From Flavobacteriales bacterium (GTDB lineage: Bacteria > Bacteroidota > Bacteroidia > Flavobacteriales > Crocinitomicaceae), in contig CANCEQ010000170.1 in NCBI GenBank assembly GCA_947375085.1, positions 1 through 6,598 on the forward strand: a stretch of 6,598 nucleotides of DNA. Direction: 5' to 3'. Below the pieces are notes generated by a model. That model was not told the origin of the DNA, did not search any database, and worked only from the letters and a program-made list of their open reading frames with translations. This document shows, in pieces, positions 1-5,765 of the stretch. Both the position numbers and the translations under genes were made by a program. Within the stretch, counting starts at the first letter, position 1, and every line of letters begins with the position of its first letter.

Positions 1-842
1 CCCCAAACGATAATTTTTTTCCCTTTGAACTTTTCATTATAGAGCCAAAGCAAGTTTTTAGCCATATATTCATCACGAATTGTAAGATTTCCATTAGACC
101 AGATAAATAATGCTGTCCCTTTTAAATTTATTAATTCTTGCTTCCAAAAGGAATCTGTTATAGTTGGAATAATTTTATCGATGTATTTATTAAACAATGA
201 TTTATCAACTTCAGGTGTTTCATTTTGGTATTTAGCATTAAAATAAGCCTCCTGAATTAGGTTATTAGCAATTCGAATGAATGAATTACTTTCAATAGTA
301 TCATTCAAATAAAAAGATTGACTTTGTAAAAAATGAGTAAGTTCAGATTTATAATTCTTTTTAGAATTTACTAAAAAGTGATTACAATCCATTCCAGAAA
401 CAATTAGTTGATTACTAGACGAATATGATTTTTCAATGTAATTAAACAATTCTTCAACTTGCCCGCACTGACTCCAAACTTTATATGTGTTTTCTTTGAT
501 TTGGTTGATATTAAATCCATTTTTTTGAAAATTATCCCAAACTGTTGTTAATCCCCAAAAATCACTTTCAAAAACTAAAACATCAAAATCTTTCTTTTCA
601 TGTAAATATTTTATAATTGATGTTTTTGCTTCGAAAGTCGTTCCGTCACCATGGTCTTGTTCACCTAAAAAAACAATTTTAGAATCACCTATAGCATTTC
701 CGAATACTTCCAAGTTTGAATAATTTTCATCCGTATGAAGTGTTTTAATCTCATTAAAATTGGAAATAATTTGAGATTTAATATCTGTTTGCCCAACTAC
801 TGAAAAGGATAATACTGTTAAGAGAAATATATATAGCTTCAT
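1..842 (-). CDS. Secreted erythromycin-esterase-like protein, N-terminal 280 residues (C-terminus outside window)
   Basis: The reading frame is open from the ATG at 840-842 down to position 1, giving 280 codons with no stop; the 3' end is missing. Residues 1-18 look like a signal peptide (MKLYIFLLTVLSFSVVGQ: Lys, hydrophobic core, then VGQ), so the protein is probably exported or periplasmic. The mature part has hallmarks of the erythromycin esterase superfamily (PF05139-type). These are a strand followed by FLGEQDHG at residues 58-65, whose His64 matches the catalytic His of the GExxHG motif; FESDF at 91-95 with a conserved Glu92; GMDCNH at 150-155, where the family has a GxDxQ-like motif; and RDEYMAKNLLWL at 256-267. 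The last visible residues, KKIIVW at 275-280, are where the family usually continues into a (A/G)HNxH motif, now off the edge. Members of this superfamily in Bacteroidota are mostly uncharacterised hydrolases, so macrolide resistance should not be assumed. A weak -7-like box (TATAATTG, 852-859) sits just upstream. Family assignment is fairly secure; the substrate is unknown. Confidence 0.8.
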   Translation of the reverse strand, partial: MKLYIFLLTVLSFSVVGQTDIKSQIISNFNEIKTLHTDENYSNLEVFGNAIGDSKIVFLGEQDHGDGTTFEAKTSIIKYLHEKKDFDVLVFESDFWGLTTVWDNFQKNGFNINQIKENTYKVWSQCGQVEELFNYIEKSYSSSNQLIVSGMDCNHFLVNSKKNYKSELTHFLQSQSFYLNDTIESNSFIRIANNLIQEAYFNAKYQNETPEVDKSLFNKYIDKIIPTITDSFWKQELINLKGTALFIWSNGNLTIRDEYMAKNLLWLYNEKFKGKKIIVW

Positions 843-865
843 TTATTTAAACAATTATATAAACA

Positions 866-907
866 CAGACCTAAAACCTAACACCCAATTTCTAACACCC
901 AAACCTA
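866..907 (-). repeat. Short G/T-rich repeat tract between two minus-strand genes
   Basis: The plus strand holds two exact copies of CTAACACCCA (878-887 and 892-901), with related CTAAAACC at 871-878 and AAACCTA at 901-907. Read on the minus (transcribed) strand this is a run of TTAGG/GGGTGTTAG-like units starting at the stop codon of the ATPase gene, with five G-tracts of two or three G. From memory, similar degenerate G/T-rich strings occur in intergenic spaces of other Flavobacteriales; I cannot verify this here. It could be a non-coding repeat family or a simple slippage product. No Rho-independent terminator hairpin is visible in this gap. Confidence 0.5.
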
Positions 908-2035
908 CTTCTTCGTCAAAAACCCCCAATAAGTAGAACGATTTAAAGCGAATGATTTTGAAAATGGATAGGCTTCAGCGAAACTTGCTGGGAACTTCAT
1001 TTTCTTTCTTTTTTCCCACGAAGTTTTGTAGGCACTTACAGAACCATTTTCTACTTCGATGTAGTCCATAATTTGTTTTGTATGTGTTTTCCAGAAATAA
1101 TATTCTACTTCTTTGTTATTCAATCGATTCCATTTAATACGTTCTGAAATCAACCAATTTTTCCAAATTTTATCCCAATCATTTCTTAGATGCATTGGAT
1201 TAAAATTGTTGATTAATACATTACGAATTCCATTGTCTACAAAATAAATGGTGTGACTTTTCTTTAACTCGTAACGGTGGTTATTGAAGTAAGATGGTAG
1301 TTTAATTAACACGAATGATTTTTCTAATAAATCGATATAACGTTCAACCGTTTCGTTGTCCAAGCCACATCTGTCGCCAATGTCATTATATGAAATAGCA
1401 TCACCCACTTCGAAAGCCAATAATTGCAACATGTGCATTAATTTTTTCCCCTTATTGATTCGGTCAGTAACTCCTAAATTGGTAAAAATAACTTGGTCGA
1501 CTAACTCTCTTAATTTTGGTTTTGCTTTTTCCAAATTTGAAACAACAGAAGGATAATTACCATAAATCAGACGTTGTTCTAACAGACTTTCTTCAACAGG
1601 TAAACCATTGTGTTGCGCCAATTCGTAAAATGAAGGAGGCATTAATTGCATTTCTAAACCTTGCAATTGTAAAACTTCGCGCAATAATTCATCCATAACA
1701 GGTTCATACGAACACGTCAAAATCAATGTGATATTCCAATCAGTTGAAAGTAAAACCTCTATGATATCTTGTAATTTATCAAGGTATTGAGCTTCGTGAA
1801 TTACCACGTAACGATTTAAACCAAACGATTCTTTTAATGATTCCTCCGAAACGACTTCAAACATTTTTTTAGTCGCTCGTTTTTGTCCATTCAATTCCAT
1901 GTAAGCAAATCCTGCTGCAGTCAATATTTCCTGAACGATTGTCTGCTTACCTACCTCTCTAGGACCTGTTAAAAGAAGTAACTTGTTGGTAGCAATTTTT
2001 TGCTTAATAGCTTTGTATTGAATTCTAGGAATCAT
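905..2035 (-). CDS. AAA ATPase (AAA_14) with DUF4143 domain, active-site residues eroded
   Basis: This is a full-length 376-residue protein of the AAA_14 + DUF4143 architecture, a large family of unknown function that is abundant in Bacteroidota. The ATPase part spans about residues 15-140: P-loop GPREVGKQT at 24-32, Walker B-like VVIHEAQYL at 77-85, sensor-like LILTCSYEP at 104-112 and PPSFYEL at 133-139. A winged-helix-like stretch follows (ISYNDIGDRCGLDNETVERY, 214-233), then the DUF4143 core (YFVDNGIRN 264-272, LRNDWDKIW 283-291, FPASFAEAYP 348-357). Compared with the family pattern as I know it, several key residues are replaced: the Thr/Ser after the P-loop Lys is Gln31, the Walker B Asp is His80, the Arg of the GR motif is Leu127, and the E...D...ExK nuclease-like set is Ile322, Asp324, Lys337 and Ser339. 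The frame has no stop or shift, so it is not an obvious pseudogene, but ATP hydrolysis is doubtful. The ATG at 2033-2035 is 17 nt after a -7-like box. The next gene on this strand follows after 62 bp; co-transcription is possible. Confidence 0.85.
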   Translation of the reverse strand: MIPRIQYKAIKQKIATNKLLLLTGPREVGKQTIVQEILTAAGFAYMELNGQKRATKKMFEVVSEESLKESFGLNRYVVIHEAQYLDKLQDIIEVLLSTDWNITLILTCSYEPVMDELLREVLQLQGLEMQLMPPSFYELAQHNGLPVEESLLEQRLIYGNYPSVVSNLEKAKPKLRELVDQVIFTNLGVTDRINKGKKLMHMLQLLAFEVGDAISYNDIGDRCGLDNETVERYIDLLEKSFVLIKLPSYFNNHRYELKKSHTIYFVDNGIRNVLINNFNPMHLRNDWDKIWKNWLISERIKWNRLNNKEVEYYFWKTHTKQIMDYIEVENGSVSAYKTSWEKRKKMKFPASFAEAYPFSKSFALNRSTYWGFLTKK

Positions 2036-2045
2036 ATGCTTGATA

Positions 2046-2116
2046 TTTTAAACAAAAGTAGAATTTAAAGGTATAATTCGCTCATTTTGTTTAAAAGTTG
2101 CGGTAATTGTTTAAAA
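2046..2116. repeat. Inverted and direct copies of TTGTTTAAAA at the ATPase promoter
   Basis: A perfect 12-bp inverted repeat lies at 2046-2057 (TTTTAAACAAAA) and 2085-2096 (TTTTGTTTAAAA), separated by 27 bp. The 10-bp core TTGTTTAAAA occurs again in direct orientation at 2107-2116, exactly 20 bp after the copy at 2087-2096, which is about two helical turns. The left arm overlaps the -7 box of the ATPase gene, a position suitable for an operator. A related 12-mer, TAATTGTTTAAA, occurs at 2104-2115 and on the minus strand at 846-857, just before the esterase-like gene. The sequence is AT-rich, so chance similarity is a real alternative and the regulatory role is inferred. Confidence 0.35.
2053..2060 (-). 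promoter_or_regulatory. Bacteroidota -7 box (TACTTTTG) for the AAA/DUF4143 gene
   Basis: On the minus strand TACTTTTG matches the Bacteroidota consensus TAnnTTTG exactly. It ends 17 nt before the ATG, which would give a leader of roughly 10 nt. No convincing TTG or TTTG -33 box is seen 19-21 nt further upstream (the sequence there is TGAG), so the call rests on the -7 element alone. Confidence 0.4.
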
Positions 2117-2381
2117 AATAGTTGATGATAAACTTAGAAAGTTATCCCTAATTTTAAAATTAAATGAAAAAATAGTTGTTTTAATCAAGTTGTTAAAAAC
2201 CGCGAACCAGAAAACAAATGAAAGTTTTTTAAAATATAAGATTCAAAAAAACTCTGTGTTAAATCATGAAAAAACACCTTTTCTTCTAAAGTTAAAAACA
2301 CCCTACATTTTCAAAAAATTACCTAAAAATTAACTCTTTCATAAGTTCTGCTATTTTCTACTGTTTCTAAAGGATTTTACG

Positions 2382-2389
2382 TAAATTTG
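2382..2389 (+). promoter_or_regulatory. Bacteroidota -7 box (TAAATTTG) for the kinase operon
   Basis: TAAATTTG matches TAnnTTTG exactly and lies 25 nt before the ATG at 2415, predicting a short leader of about 18-20 nt. The -33 region holds CTG (2361-2363) at 18 nt spacing rather than a full TTG, so that element is weak. Between the box and the start there is only A-rich sequence (AATAATAAAG) and no Shine-Dalgarno, as is usual for this phylum. It would drive the four-gene rightward operon. Confidence 0.5.
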
Positions 2390-2414
2390 TTATCTAAAAT
2401 CAAGAATAATAAAG

Positions 2415-3353
2415 ATGAGTTTATTGACAGTTGGTAGTGTGGCTTTTGATGCAATCGAAACGCCTTTTGGAAAAACAGATAAAATAATTGGTGGAGCGGG
2501 TACTTATATCGCTTTATCTGCTTCATTTTATGAGCAAAATCAAAAAATAGTTTCTGTTGTTGGTGATGATTTCCCAAAAGAAATGTTGGAAACATTGGCT
2601 GCAAAAGGAGTTGATTTAGAAGGTTTACAAATTAAACAAGGAGAAAAAACATTTTTCTGGTCAGGTCGTTACCACAACGATATGAATTCTAGAGATACAT
2701 TGGTGACAGAATTAAATGTTTTAGAAAACTTTGATCCTATCATCCCTGAAAGTTACCAAGGTGTTGATTACCTAATTTTAGGAAATTTAAGTCCACAAGT
2801 TCAAAGAAGTGTGATTGAGCGTTTAGCAAAACGTCCGAAATTAATCGCTATGGATACGATGAATTTTTGGATGGATATCGCATTGGATGAATTGAAAAAA
2901 ACAATCCAATTAGTAGATGTTTTAATCATCAACGATGAAGAGGCTCGTCAACTTTCTGGAGAATACTCATTGGCAAAAGCATCGAAAGTAATTCGTGCAA
3001 TGGGACCAAAATACTTAATCATCAAAAAAGGAGAACACGGAGCGTTGTTGTTCAATGAAGATAAAGTATTCTTTGCTCCTGCTTTACCTCTTGAAGAAGT
3101 ATTTGATCCAACAGGTGCTGGTGATACATTTGCTGGTGGATTCATTGGATATTTAGCAAGTACGGATGATATTTCTTTCGACAATATGAAACGTGCAATC
3201 ATTAATGGTTCTGCAATGGCTTCATTCTGTGTTGAAAAATTTGGAACTGAAAAATTATTAACGATAACAAAACAAGATGTAGAAAATCGTATTGAGCAAT
3301 TTGTTGCTTTAGCGAATTTTGATATAGTACAAACAACATCAACTGTAGGTTAA
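2415..3353 (+). CDS. PfkB-family carbohydrate/nucleoside kinase
   Basis: This 312-residue protein has the normal length and motif order of ribokinase-like (PfkB) kinases, which phosphorylate a sugar or nucleoside hydroxyl with ATP in the cytosol. Visible features are an N-terminal strand LLTVGSVAFD (3-12); the glycine-rich substrate motif IGGAGTYIALSAS (25-37); VGDDFPKEMLETLAAKGVDLEG (49-70), a typical segment of the family; and the NxxE motif NDEEARQL at 173-180, which helps bind Mg-phosphate. KKGEHGALLF follows at 204-213, then the anion-hole/catalytic signature DPTGAGDTFAGGF at 231-243 with Asp237 as the predicted catalytic base. All key residues are present, so it should be active. The substrate cannot be read from sequence; it does not look like a dedicated fructokinase or adenosine kinase and may belong to a less-studied ribokinase subgroup. 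The ATG follows a plausible promoter, and the next gene starts 19 bp downstream, suggesting an operon. Confidence 0.88.
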   Translation: MSLLTVGSVAFDAIETPFGKTDKIIGGAGTYIALSASFYEQNQKIVSVVGDDFPKEMLETLAAKGVDLEGLQIKQGEKTFFWSGRYHNDMNSRDTLVTELNVLENFDPIIPESYQGVDYLILGNLSPQVQRSVIERLAKRPKLIAMDTMNFWMDIALDELKKTIQLVDVLIINDEEARQLSGEYSLAKASKVIRAMGPKYLIIKKGEHGALLFNEDKVFFAPALPLEEVFDPTGAGDTFAGGFIGYLASTDDISFDNMKRAIINGSAMASFCVEKFGTEKLLTITKQDVENRIEQFVALANFDIVQTTSTVG

Positions 3354-3372
3354 ACCTAAATTATACTGCGCT

Positions 3373-5079
3373 ATGGAAAAAATGGCATTTTTAGATGAAT
3401 TAAAAACGTTAACTGCTAACGAAAATGTATTATCAGTTAGTCGTGATGTAAATGAATTAAGAACTCGTTTCGACGATTATGTATTGGAAGAAGAACGTAA
3501 AAAACAAGTAGCTGTTTTGGAAGCAAAAGCAAACGGCGAATCTGTGGAATACGAGCGTGAAGACGATCCAATCAGAAATGAATTTTATGAAATTTATACT
3601 GTTTACAAAGAGAAAAGAACGAAAGCTATAGATGAAAAAAATACGCAACAAGCGGATTGTTTACGTCAGAAAAAAGCATTGATTTCTCGTTTGAAAGCAG
3701 TCATCGAAAATGAAGAAAACATTGGCGTAGCGTTTGGTGCTTACAAAGAAATTCACGAAGCTTGGAAACAAGTAGGTGATATTCCGAGAGAAAAACGCGA
3801 TGAAATTCAAGCAGAGTACTCTCGTCTTTTAGAAGACTTTTTCTACAATATGAAAATTTATCGTGAATTGAAAGATCACGATTTACATATAAATGAGCAA
3901 GTTAAGAAAGAATTAATTACAAAAATTCAAAACCTTCTTACGGTTGAATCTACAAAAGAGGTAGAGAAAACAATCAAATCGCTTCAAAACGAATGGGAAG
4001 AAACAGGTCCTGTTGGTCGCGATAATTGGGAAGAATTAAAAAAATCGTATTTAGAAAGCGTTCGTGCTATCTATGAAAGAATCAATAAATTTCACGATGA
4101 AAGAAGAGTTACTCTTCAAGATAACATCGAGAAAAAACAAATCTTATTAGAGAAATTAAAATCAGTTGTTGCTTCAAATACTGAATTGAAAACTACTAAA
4201 TTGTGGGAAGAAAAAACACAAGAAGTATTTGATATTCAAAATGTTTGGAAAACAATTGGATTCGGACCGAAAAAAGAAAACGAAGAAATTTGGACTCTTT
4301 TTAGAGCGGAATGTAATGCTTTCTTTGCTTCTAAAAAAGAATTTTTTGATGGTTTAAGAAACGAGTTTGATGCGTTAGCTGAAGCGAAACAAAAACTAAT
4401 CGACCAAGCAAATCAATTAAAAACTTCTACTGATTGGAAAGGTGCTGGAGAACAATTAATTCTACTTCAAAAGAAATGGAAAAACATTGGTAATGCAGGA
4501 CAAAGAAACGAGCAACGTTTGTGGAAAGAGTTTAGAAGTGCTTGTGACGAATTTTTCAACGCGAAATCAGCTCATTTTGCCGAACAAGATAAATTGAATG
4601 AATCGAATTTAACTACTAAACAAGAGTTAGTTGCTAAAATTGAAGCATACACTTTACCGGAAGATAAAAAACAAGCAATTGAAGATTTAAAAGGATTCTC
4701 TAATGAATTTAACGCGATTGGTCACGTTCCTATTGCTCATAAAGACACTATTTACAATGCTTACAAAACGGCACTTGATAAATTGTATACTGCTTTAAAA
4801 TTAGAAGGTCAGGAAAAAGAGCAAGTGATGTTCCAAGCGCGTTTAGATACACTTCAAGCTAGTCCGATTGCTTCTAAATTATTGGATAAAGAAAAAATGG
4901 AATTGCGTCGTCAAATCGATACAATTAAGCAAGATATTTCTCAATACGAAAACAATTTAGGTTTCTTCGCTAACTCTAAAGGAGCTAATGCGATGAAAGA
5001 AGAAGTGGAAAGAAAAATTGCAAATTCTAAACGAAAAATAGAAGAACTTACTCGCAAGATTAAGATGATTCCAAACTAA
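3373..5079 (+). CDS. DUF349 helical-repeat protein (five repeat units)
   Basis: This 568-residue, highly charged, Lys/Glu-rich, almost entirely helical protein has no signal peptide and is predicted cytosolic. It consists of tandem DUF349 units, each with a Trp-x(3)-Gly turn and a helix ending in an aromatic pair. The anchors are EAWKQVG (129-135), NEWEETG (206-212), NVWKTIG (290-296), KKWKNIG (367-373) and a diverged fifth copy NEFNAIG (444-450), where Phe446 replaces the Trp. Spacing between anchors is 77, 84, 77 and 77 residues. Matching helix ends include LEDFF (153-157), CNAFF (314-318) and CDEFF (391-395). A C-terminal coiled coil, about 505-565, starts near LLDKEKMELRRQID. The molecular role of DUF349 proteins is poorly defined. 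There are two nearby starts, ATG 3373 and ATG 3382; the first is used here and the choice changes little. It lies 19 bp after the kinase stop and 3 bp before the next gene, so co-transcription is likely. Confidence 0.88.
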   Translation: MEKMAFLDELKTLTANENVLSVSRDVNELRTRFDDYVLEEERKKQVAVLEAKANGESVEYEREDDPIRNEFYEIYTVYKEKRTKAIDEKNTQQADCLRQKKALISRLKAVIENEENIGVAFGAYKEIHEAWKQVGDIPREKRDEIQAEYSRLLEDFFYNMKIYRELKDHDLHINEQVKKELITKIQNLLTVESTKEVEKTIKSLQNEWEETGPVGRDNWEELKKSYLESVRAIYERINKFHDERRVTLQDNIEKKQILLEKLKSVVASNTELKTTKLWEEKTQEVFDIQNVWKTIGFGPKKENEEIWTLFRAECNAFFASKKEFFDGLRNEFDALAEAKQKLIDQANQLKTSTDWKGAGEQLILLQKKWKNIGNAGQRNEQRLWKEFRSACDEFFNAKSAHFAEQDKLNESNLTTKQELVAKIEAYTLPEDKKQAIEDLKGFSNEFNAIGHVPIAHKDTIYNAYKTALDKLYTALKLEGQEKEQVMFQARLDTLQASPIASKLLDKEKMELRRQIDTIKQDISQYENNLGFFANSKGANAMKEEVERKIANSKRKIEELTRKIKMIPN

Positions 5080-5082
5080 AAT

Positions 5083-5757
5083 ATGAACAAATTCATCAAT
5101 ATATTATTATTGCTAATCTCATTCCCAACGTTGGTCATTGCGATCTTCGTTGGGTACGATTTGCCTATTGAATTTTTGAAAACATCGGGTGCTTCATTGC
5201 CTTTCAAATTCCAAATTTTCCTTTCATTGGGAATTATTTATTATATCATAATCGTTCGTAGAAGTGTTCGAAGATGGATGGGAGTTGCAATGGTTAGCAA
5301 AACGGAAAAATTCAAATGGAATGTATCAATGGGAGAAGGTCGAAGAAAACAAGTGTTTCTTTATCAATGGCTTGAAGCATTAATAATGTGTTCTGGTGGA
5401 ATTTCATTGTACTATGTTTGTCCTGACGCAATCGCTCCAGCTTCGGCTTTATGGGTGGGTTCATTGGATAATCTTATCTTTATGATATTAGGTCAAACAA
5501 AAAAATTATACAGAATTGGGTTGACTTCCAAAGCAGTTGTTGTTGCTGATAGAGAAGTAAAAGTATTGTATCTATCTGGTTTACGTAAAGTTACCATTCA
5601 TCAACAAACGGTCTTTTTTGATTACATAAAAGATTTACAAATGACGTTTTCATTAACGTGTATTCCCAAAGAAGATCAAGTTGATTTTAAAAATACATTA
5701 GAATCATTAGTAGATAGAGATCGTGTATTTTTCTCTGATGACGTGAAAAATTTATAG
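5083..5757 (+). CDS. Inner-membrane protein of unknown function with probable PH-like C-terminal domain
   Basis: I do not recognise this 224-residue protein as a named family. Hydrophobic segments are at about 5-24 (INILLLLISFPTLVIAIFVG), 42-58 (FKFQIFLSLGIIYYIII, followed by the basic cluster VRRSVRR) and a longer stretch at about 95-136 that may form one or two helices (LEALIMCSGGISLYY; ALWVGSLDNLIFMILG). The basic residues after the second segment favour that loop being cytosolic. From about residue 140 the chain becomes an alternating-strand domain (YRIGLTSKAVVVADREVKVLYL, 142-163, through IHQQTVFFDY to a final helix DFKNTLESLVD). This resembles the membrane-attached bacterial PH-like domains in which a strand-rich fold ends in a helix; this is an inference from pattern only. 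It starts 3 bp after the DUF349 stop and is followed after 8 bp by another gene, so it sits inside the operon. Confidence 0.72.
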   Translation: MNKFINILLLLISFPTLVIAIFVGYDLPIEFLKTSGASLPFKFQIFLSLGIIYYIIIVRRSVRRWMGVAMVSKTEKFKWNVSMGEGRRKQVFLYQWLEALIMCSGGISLYYVCPDAIAPASALWVGSLDNLIFMILGQTKKLYRIGLTSKAVVVADREVKVLYLSGLRKVTIHQQTVFFDYIKDLQMTFSLTCIPKEDQVDFKNTLESLVDRDRVFFSDDVKNL

Positions 5758-5765
5758 TTTTCAAC

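Larger units (their letters stand above)
2036..2414. other. Divergent intergenic region without a gene
   Basis: This 379-bp, very AT-rich spacer separates the leftward ATPase gene from the rightward kinase operon. It holds one -7-like promoter box for each direction and a cluster of TTGTTTAAAA boxes near the ATPase side. Candidate short frames on the plus strand (for example ATGAAAAAACAC starting at 2266) end after a few codons. No tRNA, riboswitch-like structure or strong terminator hairpin is apparent; the stretch at about 2120-2345 holds only A/T-rich sequence with nothing I can assign. Confidence 0.7.

Noticed and set aside
1356..1698. Plus-strand open frames at 1356-1556 and 1516-1698
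   Set aside because: They lie entirely opposite the well-supported AAA/DUF4143 gene, overlap each other in different frames and show no recognisable motif.
905..2035. Calling the AAA/DUF4143 gene a pseudogene
   Set aside because: There is no frameshift, internal stop or truncation and the length is normal; only active-site residues differ, so it is kept as a CDS.
2223..2253. Inverted repeat AGTTTTTT / AAAAAACT as a terminator
   Set aside because: The stem is almost only A-T pairs around a 15-nt loop, lies far from any stop codon and is expected by chance in homopolymer-rich sequence.
2266..2289. Short leader-peptide-like frame MKKHLFF in the intergenic region
   Set aside because: Seven codons, no regulatory codon run and no attenuator hairpin after it.
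2270..2302. Direct repeat AAAAACACC (2270-2278 and 2294-2302)
   Set aside because: Only two 9-bp low-complexity copies with no conserved spacing to a promoter box; not enough to call an operator or CRISPR-like repeat.
2377..2604. Minus-strand frame of 75 codons over the kinase start
   Set aside because: It is antisense to the N-terminus of the PfkB kinase and its promoter; its Phe/Lys/Gln-rich composition is what antisense AT-rich coding DNA gives.
2948..3202. Minus-strand frame of 84 codons inside the kinase gene
   Set aside because: It is antisense to the conserved DPTGAGD region; no start context or family features.
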